Positions 8,316 to 16,323 are shown, counted from the stretch's first letter. The stretch: DNA of 64,000 bases from Pseudoalteromonas sp. A25 (GCF_009176705.1 NZ_AP021846.1:3778001-3842000), one strand, 5' to 3'. Program-made: numbers and translations. Notes: generated by a model from the letters alone, not told the origin.

Positions 8316-9352
8316 ACATACTCCTTGGGTAAAGATATCTTCGCCAACATGCTTTTGCCCTGCTGTGTCAATACCATACTAGCTTTGCCTTGATATAACA
8401 GCCTGAGTCGATCTTGAATGTTTTTCGTGCCAATACCTAAACTAGGCTGCCTAGACCGCTGACAAATATATGGGTTAGAAATCTGTATTTCTAGGTTATC
8501 ACCATTTATGCGCACGACAACAGCAACCTCTCCCCCCTCGACACTTGGAGCGATACCGTGTTTTACCGCATTTTCTAAACACATCTGTAACATCAACTTG
8601 GGGACCAAACACGTCAAAGACAGCTCATCAACCTCGAACTTGTATGACAACCTAGACTCTAAACCGAACTGACACAAAGCGAGGTAATTTCGGGCACATT
8701 CAAGCTCACTAGACAGCGCTACTTTATCACCCTCTAATGGTTGTAAGCTATAACGCAGTATATCCGACAATTGCGCCAACCCTTTCCTCGCCTGTTGCGG
8801 TTGCTCTAATATCAATGCGCGCAAATCATTGATCGCATTAAACAAAAAGTGTGGGTTAAGCTGATTGTTTAATAGTTGCAGCTGACTTGCTTGCAATAGG
8901 CTTCTCGCCTCATGGAGCTGCCTTACCTTGGTGAGTGTTAAGTAGCATGTCGTCCACAACAGGCTCAACCAGAGCATATTAAAGGCATTACTTACAAATA
9001 CTTTTTCTATAACAAAACCCCATTGCGAACGAGGTATCGGGTAGGACCAACCCAAATGAGCGAACAAAAACACTGCAACCAAAAGCAATCCAGTCGAAAT
9101 GCTCGTCATCAGCACAACTGAGCAAGCGAAATATAAAATTTGTTGCAAGTTAGACCGATATGAAAAATAACGCTTAAATAGCACTCGAACAATATGGCTT
9201 AACAAAGCAGCACTGCTCAACAAAACTGCCCCATAGACATACTCTAAAGTGGTAGCAAACGGGTTGCGCGCTATCATATAACTAAAGATAAGGTAGGCCC
9301 CAACCCATCCAGCCACTTGGCACAGTAAATACTGTTTTTGCTTGTCTTTCAT
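8312..9352 (-). CDS. LytS-type sensor histidine kinase
   Basis: This 346-residue inner-membrane kinase has four predicted membrane helices within residues 10-140 and no sizeable periplasmic loop. The cytoplasmic part is of the His_kinase (LytS/YehU) type, with phospho-acceptor His168 in LNPHFLFNAIND. The ATP-binding N-box is ENAVKHGI and the G-box region is SLGIGTKNIQDRLRL. The 5' end overlaps the serine hydrolase stop by 4 bases, and the 3' end overlaps the response-regulator start by 4 bases. It should phosphorylate that LytTR regulator. With so little exposed surface, the signal may be sensed within the membrane or passed on by the co-encoded hydrolase or repeat protein. Confidence 0.92.
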   Translation of the reverse strand: MKDKQKQYLLCQVAGWVGAYLIFSYMIARNPFATTLEYVYGAVLLSSAALLSHIVRVLFKRYFSYRSNLQQILYFACSVVLMTSISTGLLLVAVFLFAHLGWSYPIPRSQWGFVIEKVFVSNAFNMLWLSLLWTTCYLTLTKVRQLHEARSLLQASQLQLLNNQLNPHFLFNAINDLRALILEQPQQARKGLAQLSDILRYSLQPLEGDKVALSSELECARNYLALCQFGLESRLSYKFEVDELSLTCLVPKLMLQMCLENAVKHGIAPSVEGGEVAVVVRINGDNLEIQISNPYICQRSRQPSLGIGTKNIQDRLRLLYQGKASMVLTQQGKSMLAKISLPKEYV

Positions 9353-10311
9353 TGTTTATCCAGTTGGTTAAATAGTAACATCCCAATCTGAGTGACATTA
9401 GCAACACCTGCGGCGAGTACGATAACGGCTTGTTGTTTATTCGGGTTAAATATAACCATGGAGGCATAACCTCCCGTTTGTCCGTTATGCCAATAAGTAT
9501 GCTCAAATTGACGCATCCAGCCATAACTCATTTGCTCATTTAAAGGTGTCAAAGTCGCACTCATTTTTTGGTGCAACAAAGGGTTGCTCTGTTCAAACCG
9601 CCAATATGATGAGACCCATTGCTGCATATCATGTAATGATGAAACTGCAGCGCCTGCCCCAGCTAAGCTATCAAACTGCCATGGTTGAACCCGCTCTCCA
9701 TAGTAATCTTGCGCACCCACAAGGTTAATCTCTTCATGTTTGTTATCCGTACTCAAAGCCATTACTGTATTATTCATTCCTAGCGGCTTAAAAAGGCGTT
9801 CATTTAAAATCGTGTCAAGTGTTCCATCTAGTTGCTTAGTTAACAAGTAAGCCAACACGGCATAACCATAATTTGAATACTCAAACGCTTTTGAATCTCC
9901 CACCGTCGCTTTCAAAGCAACCAGCAATTGGTTCGTATCATATGTTGCATATGGATTGTTCATATCCGCTGGCGAGAAATTACTCGGTAAGCGCGGCAAT
10001 CCCGAGGTATGCGTAATTAGCTGCTGCAAAGAATACTGGTGATGAGTAAACGTTTTATCCTCTAGAAGCTTTGCTATTGGCTCAGATAACAGCCACTGAT
10101 GTGACTGCACCAAATCACTCGCAACGGTTGCAACCATCGGCTTAGTTAACGAGCCAACCTCAAAAAGCGCATGCTCGTTAACTTTGTCGCCAAAAAAGTA
10201 ATGTCTCGGCTGGCCATCTGCAATAATAGCAATGGCGGCGTTGATACCCTTAAAGTGCTCTGCAAGTATTTGCTCTGTATTTCCATTTACATATTTATCA
10301 CTTACGCTCAT
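9349..10311 (-). CDS. Beta-lactamase-fold serine hydrolase
   Basis: This 320-residue protein has the class C beta-lactamase/DD-peptidase fold. The nucleophile motif is Ser54-Leu-Thr-Lys57 (EVGSLTKP), the YxN motif is Tyr145-Ser-Asn147, and HNGQTGGY near residue 280 takes the place of the KTG strand. No signal peptide is evident, so it may act in the cytoplasm or the annotated start may be too short. It overlaps the upstream repeat-protein gene by 14 bases and the kinase gene by 4 bases, so all four genes are likely co-translated. The hydrolase may act on a peptide or cell-wall fragment that the two-component system monitors; this is inference. The true substrate is unknown. Confidence 0.85.
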   Translation of the reverse strand: MSVSDKYVNGNTEQILAEHFKGINAAIAIIADGQPRHYFFGDKVNEHALFEVGSLTKPMVATVASDLVQSHQWLLSEPIAKLLEDKTFTHHQYSLQQLITHTSGLPRLPSNFSPADMNNPYATYDTNQLLVALKATVGDSKAFEYSNYGYAVLAYLLTKQLDGTLDTILNERLFKPLGMNNTVMALSTDNKHEEINLVGAQDYYGERVQPWQFDSLAGAGAAVSSLHDMQQWVSSYWRFEQSNPLLHQKMSATLTPLNEQMSYGWMRQFEHTYWHNGQTGGYASMVIFNPNKQQAVIVLAAGVANVTQIGMLLFNQLDKQ

Positions 10312-10948
10312 TCTGTTTTTTTTTTAAAGACAATGGCATTGCAAACCCTTGGGTAAACGTACCATTGTACTCACCCTCTTTCATCGTTCCTTTAAAAGCA
10401 GCGTTAATCATCTCAGACTCAAAACTCAGCACCTGAGTGGTTATCGCAAATTGACTGAGGGGGATACCAAAACTTTGCTGCGCAGGGCTGTCTAATGTTG
10501 CATGAAACCCATCTTCTAGTGCAGCAACCTGCAACTCCAAAGGCAGCTTTTTCCCATTGATATCCAATGCGCCTGCGTAAGTACCCTCGAGCGCAAGCTG
10601 TGATTTAGCATCGGCCGTCAGTAAAGAGAAAGTCAAAGGCCTCGCTTTACCCTGCGTAAACGTCCCCACTAACTTGCCATCAACGAATTGTCCTTCATAA
10701 CTTGCATTGAGTTTATTATCTGAAAAACTTACGGCTTTATCAGACACCGAAGCTTCTGTCGGCACGTACTCAAACATTTTTTGATTAGGGCTATCAAGCG
10801 TAAGGGTCTGAGTGTCAGTATCTATATTGACCCCAACCACAAGCGATATCTGTTTTGATATCTCAAGTTTACCTCGCCATTGCTCTACCGCTGCATGGGA
10901 GGGTATTGCGCAAAGTAATATCAAAGTTCCTAAAATTTTAATCATCAT
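10298..10948 (-). CDS. Secreted two-repeat protein of unknown function
   Basis: This 216-residue precursor has a signal peptide ending near SHA at residue 19. The mature part consists of two homologous repeats of about 90 residues. Each begins with a W/Y-x-G-x-L strand, has a central LDSPnQ / LDSPaQ motif, and ends GTFTQG followed by PL-hydrophobic-L. Modules with this pattern are known to me as extra domains beside alpha/beta or beta-lactamase-like hydrolases, which fits the overlapping hydrolase gene downstream. It heads the operon; AAGGAGA lies six bases before the ATG at 10948. The protein may hold or present a substrate for the hydrolase, or act as a periplasmic input to the kinase. I do not recognise a named family. 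Confidence 0.75.
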   Translation of the reverse strand: MMIKILGTLILLCAIPSHAAVEQWRGKLEISKQISLVVGVNIDTDTQTLTLDSPNQKMFEYVPTEASVSDKAVSFSDNKLNASYEGQFVDGKLVGTFTQGKARPLTFSLLTADAKSQLALEGTYAGALDINGKKLPLELQVAALEDGFHATLDSPAQQSFGIPLSQFAITTQVLSFESEMINAAFKGTMKEGEYNGTFTQGFAMPLSLKKKQNERK

Positions 10949-11087
10949 GCTCTGTCTCCTTAAAAGTTACAAATACCGTATCAGATCTCTGCGTCATGTT
11001 GCTTAAATTATGACGAGTCAGGCCATTTTCTTTTTAAATTGTGCGAAAAATATGATGAGCAAAGATTTTAAATCAGCAAAACACAAA

Positions 11088-11147
11088 TGAAAATAAATCT
11101 CATTTAACCGTTGACACATCCAAAGATCTAACTGATAATCAATCTCA
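11088..11147 (+). promoter_or_regulatory. Sigma-70 promoter with two Fur-like boxes (sRNA copy 1)
   Basis: TTGACA (11111-11116) and GATAAT (11134-11139) are separated by exactly 17 bases, which is close to a consensus promoter. TGATAATCAATCTCA (11133-11147) overlaps the -10 and matches the 7-1-7 Fur consensus (TGATAAT-N-ATTATCA) at 12 of 14 positions. A second, weaker box TGAAAATAAATCTCA lies at 11088-11102, before the -35. The two boxes are 45 bp apart, as in copy 2. Binding of Fur is inferred. Confidence 0.75.
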
Positions 11148-11364
11148 ACAAAGCGAGATTGACGGCTCACTTTGTTGGATAATTCATATTGTTTCTCGAC
11201 CCTGAAACAAACGTGTGGCGCACGCAAACAGCCATAGGTTGAGCGTGTTTGCAGCAACGCCCCTTGATGCAAACGCTTTCAACCAACTCACTATTTTACT
11301 TGCTACATTGCTCATATCGGTGACGGTAGATATGACACTAAAAAGCCCCTTGTGGGCTTTTTTT
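11147..11364 (+). ncRNA. Candidate Fur-regulated RyhB-like small RNA, copy 1
   Basis: This is a transcript of about 218 nt, predicted from promoter to terminator. The core ACATTGCTCATAT (11305-11317) differs at one base from the E. coli RyhB core ACATTGCTCACAT, as I recall it. RyhB pairs with iron-protein mRNAs through this core and is repressed by Fur-Fe2+. Known Vibrio RyhB RNAs exceed 200 nt, so the length is not odd. The core is followed by a small hairpin (CATATC/GATATG) and an intrinsic terminator. An inner stem (about 11242-11278, GTTTGCA with TGCAAAC) precedes it. No convincing open frame or ribosome-binding site is present on this strand. The segment from about 11286 to the terminator is almost identical to copy 2, while the 5' part diverges. 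The call rests on promoter, core and terminator together. Confidence 0.75.
11340..11364 (+). terminator. Intrinsic terminator of sRNA copy 1
   Basis: The stem AAAAAGCCC / GGGCTTTTT has a five-base loop and is followed by a run of Ts. It is the same terminator as in copy 2. Confidence 0.9.
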
Positions 11365-11402
11365 ATGTCTGCTTTTTAAGTTTTCATCACACTAAAATTA
11401 AA

Positions 11403-11462
11403 TGATAATTAATCGCATTTAATTATTGACACACTGCTAGATCTAATTGATAATCAATCTCA
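11403..11462 (+). promoter_or_regulatory. Sigma-70 promoter with two Fur-like boxes (sRNA copy 2)
   Basis: TTGACA (11426-11431) and GATAAT (11449-11454) are 17 bases apart. TGATAATCAATCTCA (11448-11462) overlaps the -10 and TGATAATTAATCGCA (11403-11417) precedes the -35, again 45 bp apart. The layout is the same as in copy 1 although the surrounding bases differ, which points to selection on the sites. Confidence 0.75.
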
Positions 11463-11646
11463 ACAAAGCATGATAACATGAATTTTGTTACTCTAATTGT
11501 TGATACCCTTGTTCTACGTTTGGCAAACGTTAACTGCTAGGTTCAGGTAACCCTTTACACTGAACCACTCACTATTTTACTTGCTACATTGCTCATATCG
11601 GTGACGGTAGATATGAAACTTAAAAAGCCCCTTGTGGGCTTTTTTT
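11462..11646 (+). ncRNA. Candidate Fur-regulated RyhB-like small RNA, copy 2
   Basis: This is a transcript of about 185 nt in tandem with copy 1. The core ACATTGCTCATAT lies at 11586-11598, within a block of more than 50 nearly identical bases running into the same hairpin and terminator. The 5' half is largely unrelated to copy 1, so the two RNAs share the seed and 3' end but could differ in extra targets or stability. The arrangement recalls the tandem PrrF1/PrrF2 RNAs of Pseudomonas, which are Fur-controlled functional analogues of RyhB, but here the core resembles RyhB itself. The diguanylate cyclase gene starts 104 bases after the terminator and appears independent. Confidence 0.75.
11622..11646 (+). 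terminator. Intrinsic terminator of sRNA copy 2
   Basis: The stem AAAAAGCCC / GGGCTTTTT with T-run is identical to that of copy 1. Confidence 0.9.
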
Positions 11647-11750
11647 ATCTCTAAATTTTACCCTTTAGATGTGTAATCCGCTGTAATCGACTATAAAATC
11701 AACACCGTGTAAGATGCAGTCTACTTCTAGCGTGAATAATAAAAATACTC

Positions 11751-13166
11751 ATGGACCATGCTCGACGCCACTGCAATATCATCTTAACTCTGTTGTTATT
11801 GGCCGGGTTCACTTTTACTAGTTGGTTTAGTTATCACATGGCACACAACTCTTTGAGTGAAGGCATTGTTGATGACGCGCTTCCTCTTACTAGCCATTTA
11901 ATTAGCACTGATTTACAAAAACAACTGCAAGCACCAATTTATGTAGCACAAAGCATGGCACAAAATCACTTTGTCCACTTGTGGCTTAAAAGCAATCAAG
12001 GTGACACTGAGCAACTCTTTGCGTTTTTGAAGAAAACCAAAACCCTGTTTAAAAGCCAAACCAGCTTTTTAGTTGACCACCGAACAAACAAGTACTATCA
12101 CTTCGATGGCCGCACCAGCGTGCTCGATTTAAACTCGCCAGAAGGGTCTTGGTACAGCGAAGTATTAAACTATGCACAGCTGGATTACGTACTCAATGTT
12201 GACGTATCCCCTCAAGACAACTTTAGTCCCATCGTGTATGTGAACCATAAAATCATGGTCAATAATGAGCTACTTGGCGTAACAGGCGTTGGCATTCAAC
12301 TCGATGATTTACAACACCTTATCAATCATTACCAAAGTGAATATAAGCGTAAGGTGTATTTTGCTGATCATCGAGGCAGGCTGATTTTTTATAACCAAGA
12401 AAAAATGCCAAGCGACTCTTTAGCTTCTGAATTTGCTGAACACTACAGTGCCATCGTCAGCCAACCAAGCTATAAATTTTCTATCGAACAGCATGGCGTA
12501 CAACGCCTAGTCAATTCGCGTTACATTCCCGATTTAGGTTGGCATCTAATTGTTGAGCAAGCATTCACGCCCGAAACCAAACTGACGGACGCACTCATCG
12601 CAAACTTATTATTGGGTGTGGTGATCACCTTGTGCATTTTAGTCATCGCCCAGCTCACTTTTAACCAATATCAAAAGCGCTTAGAAACCATCGCATTAAC
12701 AGATAAACTGTGTAATGTATTAAATCGCCAAGCTTTTGAACCTCTATTACAGCGCCATATTTTGCGCGCTAAACCTGGCCGGGTACCACTCAGCTTACTG
12801 CTTTTAGATATTGATCACTTTAAACAGGTTAACGACCAGCATGGTCACTTAGTTGGCGACCAAGTGTTAAAACACTTTGCCCAGCTATGTATGAGCGTTG
12901 CTGATAGTAGCGATATTATCTGCCGCTGGGGTGGTGAAGAGTTTATGATTTTGATGCCTAATTCTTACATAGACCATGCCACACAATTTGGGGAGCGCTT
13001 AAGAGCGAAACTCGCTGCGTGTGATTGTATTGTACCTATCACAATCAGTATTGGCGTTGCGCAATATCAGTCACAAGAAAGTGAAGATGACTTTATTAAA
13101 CGTGCGGATGACGCTTTGTATCGAGCAAAACGGTTGGGCAGAAATAGAGTAGAGTTGGCTGCGTGA
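11751..13166 (+). CDS. Membrane diguanylate cyclase with periplasmic Cache-type sensor
   Basis: This 471-residue enzyme makes cyclic di-GMP from two GTP. A membrane helix at about residues 10-30 is followed by a periplasmic Cache-type sensory region (about 35-280), a second helix (about 283-305), and a cytoplasmic GGDEF domain (about 315-471). The active-site motif GGEEF is at residues 394-398, and a substrate-binding segment DIDHFKQVNDQHGH is present. The inhibitory site normally reads RxxD five residues before GGEEF; here it reads DSSD, so product feedback inhibition is probably absent. The gene follows the tandem sRNA units but has its own start region. It converges on the RbgA gene with only 19 bp between stops, and a 9-bp hairpin spans its stop codon. 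Confidence 0.92.
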   Translation: MDHARRHCNIILTLLLLAGFTFTSWFSYHMAHNSLSEGIVDDALPLTSHLISTDLQKQLQAPIYVAQSMAQNHFVHLWLKSNQGDTEQLFAFLKKTKTLFKSQTSFLVDHRTNKYYHFDGRTSVLDLNSPEGSWYSEVLNYAQLDYVLNVDVSPQDNFSPIVYVNHKIMVNNELLGVTGVGIQLDDLQHLINHYQSEYKRKVYFADHRGRLIFYNQEKMPSDSLASEFAEHYSAIVSQPSYKFSIEQHGVQRLVNSRYIPDLGWHLIVEQAFTPETKLTDALIANLLLGVVITLCILVIAQLTFNQYQKRLETIALTDKLCNVLNRQAFEPLLQRHILRAKPGRVPLSLLLLDIDHFKQVNDQHGHLVGDQVLKHFAQLCMSVADSSDIICRWGGEEFMILMPNSYIDHATQFGERLRAKLAACDCIVPITISIGVAQYQSQESEDDFIKRADDALYRAKRLGRNRVELAA

Positions 13167-13176
13167 TGCAGCCAAC
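13154..13176. terminator. Hairpin over the stop codon of the diguanylate cyclase gene
   Basis: The perfect 9-bp stem GTTGGCTGC / GCAGCCAAC has the TGA stop inside or next to its five-base loop. It lies between convergent genes and could stop transcripts from both sides, but there is no T-tract. Confidence 0.4.
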
Positions 13177-13185
13177 ATGGTAGGG

Positions 13186-14130
13186 TTAGCGTCGATTTTT
13201 ACGAGCGCGAGCGCGACGTTGCTTTTTCTCTTCTTCTTTTGCGGCCTTTTTAGCTTCAGCTTCTGCGCGCAGCTGCGCTACCATCACTTCTTCTTCTTCA
13301 CGCATCTGCGGTGTTTCCATCGTGATACGGCCAATCACCGCATCGCGCAGTTCATTGATTAAAATTTCAGACATCTTGTGTGTATCGATTTGATTGCCAC
13401 CTCGGATACAACCGCGCTTTTTACCCGCCATTTCGATAAACTCCCAATCTTGCTCTGGTAATTCATCAATTTTGTAGCGTGCTTTAAGTAATTGAGGATA
13501 AGCCTGTATGAGGTATTCTGCGGTATAACTTGCCACTTCTTCATAATCAATGGCAGTGTCTCGAATGGCTCCTGTCGCAGCCAGTCTATAGCCTGAATTT
13601 TCATTCTCCACTTTAGGCCACAACATACCTGGTGTGTCGTATAGCATAATGCCATCATCTAACTTGATGCGTTGCTGCGCTTTTGTGACAGCGGGCTCAT
13701 TACCCGTTTTAGCCACAATACGCCCAGCCAAGATATTTATCAGGGTCGATTTACCTACGTTAGGAATCCCCATGATCATGGCTTTTAGCTGCTTGTCTGC
13801 ACCTACTTTTTGTGGCGCTAACTTTTTACATAACTCATTAATTTTATGAACTTCTGCCGCTTTATCATGACCAAAAGCAAGCGCTTTTACACCACTTTCT
13901 TGCTCAAAGTAACTCATCCACTGCTGAGTCAATTCTGGGTCGGCTAAATCGGCTTTATTGAGTATTTTGATGACCGGCTTATCGCCTCGAAGTGCCGACA
14001 CCATTGGGTTCTCGCTACTGTAGGGAATGCGCGCATCTAGCACCTCTATGATCACATCCATCTGCGGCATGATCTCTTTGATCTCATTACGAGCCTTATT
14101 CATATGCCCAGGAAACCACTGGATGGCCAT
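13186..14130 (-). CDS. ylqF: Ribosome biogenesis GTPase YlqF/RbgA
   Basis: This 314-residue circularly permuted GTPase assists late maturation of the large ribosomal subunit. The permuted motif order is visible: G4 (NKAD, near residue 58), then G1 (GIPNVGKS, near 121-128), then G3 (DTPG). The N-terminus WFPGHMNKA is typical of the family. The C-terminal 40 residues are very rich in Lys, Arg, Glu and Ala (ending RRARARKNRR), as expected for rRNA contact. The ATG at 14130 starts the conserved N-terminus. It is a single gene, convergent with the diguanylate cyclase gene and divergent from yaeQ. Confidence 0.95.
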   Translation of the reverse strand: MAIQWFPGHMNKARNEIKEIMPQMDVIIEVLDARIPYSSENPMVSALRGDKPVIKILNKADLADPELTQQWMSYFEQESGVKALAFGHDKAAEVHKINELCKKLAPQKVGADKQLKAMIMGIPNVGKSTLINILAGRIVAKTGNEPAVTKAQQRIKLDDGIMLYDTPGMLWPKVENENSGYRLAATGAIRDTAIDYEEVASYTAEYLIQAYPQLLKARYKIDELPEQDWEFIEMAGKKRGCIRGGNQIDTHKMSEILINELRDAVIGRITMETPQMREEEEVMVAQLRAEAEAKKAAKEEEKKQRRARARKNRR

Positions 14131-14291
14131 ATTTTTCTCCTACAAGTACAAATAAAAGCGGCATTTTACCTAGGTATAGACAAAATTACCTCAATAGAGC
14201 GAAAAATTTCTGCTTTTATCCGTAGCAAAGCCAACTATAGCCTTTAACTCAAGTATACTGCGCGCATCATTTTATGTGGGTAACGATTCAT

Positions 14292-14828
14292 ATGGCGTTA
14301 AAGTCAACTATTATAAAAACACACCTGTCGATCAGTGATATGGATAGACATATCTATGAGACCCTTTCACTGACAGTTGCGCAGCACCCATCAGAAAACG
14401 AGCAACGTTTAATGGTTAGGCTTTTAGCTTATGCGCTGCAATATAAAGAACATCTGGAGTTTACCAAAGGACTATGCGCCGACGATGAGCCGGAAATTTG
14501 GGTAAAAAACTACAGCGATGAAATTGAGTTATGGGTAGAACTGGGCTTGCCTGACGAAAAACGTCTTAAAAAAGCCTGTAACCGAGCAAAACAGGTTGTG
14601 CTTTATACCTACGGTGAAAACACCCAAGCTATCTGGTGGCAAAAAAATCAGGCTAAACTGGCAAACTACAACAATTTATCTGTAATTAGCCTGCCCTTCA
14701 GTGCCACCGAGCAATTAGCTAAAATGGCGGCGCGCTCATTGTCTTTAACGATAACCATACAAGATGGTGAGATATGGGTAAGCGATGAAAAAAACAGCGT
14801 ACATTGCACCCCTGAATTATTAAAGTAG
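14292..14828 (+). CDS. yaeQ: YaeQ family protein
   Basis: This 178-residue protein belongs to the YaeQ family, whose fold resembles PD-(D/E)XK nucleases. The E. coli member was reported to compensate for loss of RfaH; its precise role is unsettled. Conserved stretches are LTVAQHPSENEQRLMVRLLAYAL, FTKGLCADDEPEIWVKN and ELWVELGLPDEKRLKKAC. The ATG at 14292 is chosen because the protein then begins MALKSTI, like the E. coli protein; an upstream ATG at 14274 would add six atypical residues. Eight bases separate its stop from the next gene, a probable operon with the alpha/beta hydrolase. Confidence 0.93.
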   Translation: MALKSTIIKTHLSISDMDRHIYETLSLTVAQHPSENEQRLMVRLLAYALQYKEHLEFTKGLCADDEPEIWVKNYSDEIELWVELGLPDEKRLKKACNRAKQVVLYTYGENTQAIWWQKNQAKLANYNNLSVISLPFSATEQLAKMAARSLSLTITIQDGEIWVSDEKNSVHCTPELLK

Positions 14829-14836
14829 GAGATTGT

Positions 14837-15442
14837 ATGGCGATAAAGCGTGTGGTGGTATTACACGGTTTGTACATGTCTGGGTTTGTGATGCATCCGC
14901 TTTGCACCAAGCTCGAAAAAGAAGGGTTTGAAATATTAAACCTCAGCTACAATACGCTGTCGCCAGATAAGCGCGCCATTTTTTCAGCCATTGATGAATT
15001 TATTAATGGCCAACCTACCGCCCTTGTTTGTCACTCAATGGGTGGCTTAGTCGCCAGAGCCTATCTTGAACATCACTCAGAGCAAAGTCATTGGGTAAAA
15101 AAAGTGATTACCCTAGGCACGCCACATAAAGGCAGTGCCATTGCCCAACACATGCATGACAAAGGCTTTAATATGCTATTGAAGAACAGCATCGAATTTT
15201 TACTCAGTGACAATCAAGATTGGCCATTTAAAGCCAAACTTTATAGTATTGCAGGCGATTTACCGCTAGGCCTGATGCCGCTCCTTAAAAAAGGCAGCCG
15301 CTCTGATGGCACCGTACTCCTTGAAGAGACAAAGCTCCAAGGTATGGCCGAGCACAAGGTATTTCATTTAAGCCATACTACGATGATTTACTCACGTCAG
15401 GTCATGCAGTATATCCAACAGCTACTAAATCAAGACGAATAG
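14837..15442 (+). CDS. Alpha/beta-fold hydrolase (lipase/esterase-like)
   Basis: This 201-residue cytoplasmic protein is an alpha/beta hydrolase. VVLHGLYMSG near residue 10 is the oxyanion-hole region, ALVCHSMGGLVARAYL carries the nucleophile elbow (C-H-S-M-G, serine near residue 66), and VITLGTPHKGSAIAQ is typical of PGAP1/lipase-type members. HLSHTTM near the end provides the likely catalytic histidine. It begins eight bases after yaeQ, preceded by AGGAG, so it is probably in the same transcript. The substrate is unknown. Confidence 0.88.
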   Translation: MAIKRVVVLHGLYMSGFVMHPLCTKLEKEGFEILNLSYNTLSPDKRAIFSAIDEFINGQPTALVCHSMGGLVARAYLEHHSEQSHWVKKVITLGTPHKGSAIAQHMHDKGFNMLLKNSIEFLLSDNQDWPFKAKLYSIAGDLPLGLMPLLKKGSRSDGTVLLEETKLQGMAEHKVFHLSHTTMIYSRQVMQYIQQLLNQDE

Positions 15443-15465
15443 TGAGCCTGATTGGTATTAAGACA

Positions 15466-15717
15466 TCACCGTGATTTAAGTGGCGTATCTTTAAGGTTAG
15501 AGCAATGCATCAGCCAAAACGCCGCCGCTGCAAAAATTCCTCCACTTAGAGTCAGTAAAAACCAAAAAAACGAGCCAAGAAACCACAACTTCTGCTCGCG
15601 CTTTTTAACTTGCTCAGCCTCATGATAAACCCCATACGCCAACACCAAGTGAACAAACATCATAAACACGGTGCAAGTAAAAACCGACCTTCTTGCACCG
15701 TACAGTGGAGGCTTCAT
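15466..15717 (-). CDS. Small membrane protein, unknown
   Basis: This 83-residue protein has two hydrophobic segments (about residues 12-30 and 47-70) and a charged stretch between them (EAEQVKKREQK). It starts 13 bases after the stop of the next upstream small membrane protein and lacks a clear ribosome-binding site, so translation may be coupled. No family is recognised. Confidence 0.6.
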   Translation of the reverse strand: MKPPLYGARRSVFTCTVFMMFVHLVLAYGVYHEAEQVKKREQKLWFLGSFFWFLLTLSGGIFAAAAFWLMHCSNLKDTPLKSR

Positions 15718-15730
15718 TTTTTAGCCGATT

Positions 15731-15940
15731 TTAGTGATCACCGTTCGCAGCCACTTTATAGGCAATAAACGCTATGATACCCGTGATCAACGGAACGGGG
15801 GCGGCAATATAACCAAACGCATCCGAATTGGCGAAACTGGCACCGGCAAGATGCCCAACTAGCCCCACCACAAATGCAAGCAATGCAATACAAACAACGA
15901 TGATCTCTGATTTATGTTGTGACGCAGTTTTACCTTGCAT
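15731..15940 (-). CDS. Small two-helix membrane protein, unknown
   Basis: This 69-residue protein has two predicted membrane helices (SEIIVVCIALLAFVVGLVG, then a glycine-containing helix near IAAPVPLITGIIAFIAY). The ATG at 15940 is preferred to the one at 15946 because AAGGAG lies seven bases before the former and only one base before the latter. A well-formed FNR-type box is centred about 72 bases upstream, so expression may respond to oxygen. It is probably co-transcribed with the 83-residue protein downstream. No family is recognised. Confidence 0.65.
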   Translation of the reverse strand: MQGKTASQHKSEIIVVCIALLAFVVGLVGHLAGASFANSDAFGYIAAPVPLITGIIAFIAYKVAANGDH

Positions 15941-15946
15941 AGCCAT

Positions 15947-16323
15947 TCTCCTTAAATATTTTGATGAATTACAAGTTCATTATGCGCCTTCATACGGGTT
16001 GTTTTTTGACCTAAATCAAAGACCATTTTACGACCAACACCTTGTCGACTGGCGATTGTTTCAGATCAATTTTCACGCAATTCATTAAAAATGTGATTAA
16101 TTTTGGCAAGCTTTATTCCCAGGTGAAGGTATTAGGCTAATAAAAAGTTATGAGTTTCACCCTCTAGGGTAGAAATATCATTATTCGCCCATAGGTCAAT
16201 CATTGAAAAGGTAATTAAAATTTTATTTTTGATTTGTTTTTTCGATTGGATGCATAGATTTTACTCGATAGTCATGGGCGCGCTTTTCACCCATACTGAG
16301 CACATCAAAACAAGGAGCATATT
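15947..16323. other. Intergenic region between small membrane protein and dps genes
   Basis: This divergent region of about 380 bp is AT-rich on the dps side. It holds an FNR-type box (16006-16019) and the dps ribosome-binding site AAGGAG (16310-16315). I saw no gene and no convincing OxyR or Fur site. Confidence 0.5.
16006..16019 (-). promoter_or_regulatory. FNR/Anr-type box
   Basis: TTGACCTAAATCAA matches the FNR consensus TTGAT-N4-ATCAA at all but one position and equals common Anr-box variants. It lies about 66-80 bases before the start of the small membrane protein at 15940. Use by FNR or a related CRP-family protein is inferred. Confidence 0.55.

Noticed and set aside
11018..11272. 84-codon minus-strand frame across the first sRNA
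   Set aside because: It runs against a strong promoter and RNA unit, has no ribosome-binding site and an unlikely composition; it is a chance frame.
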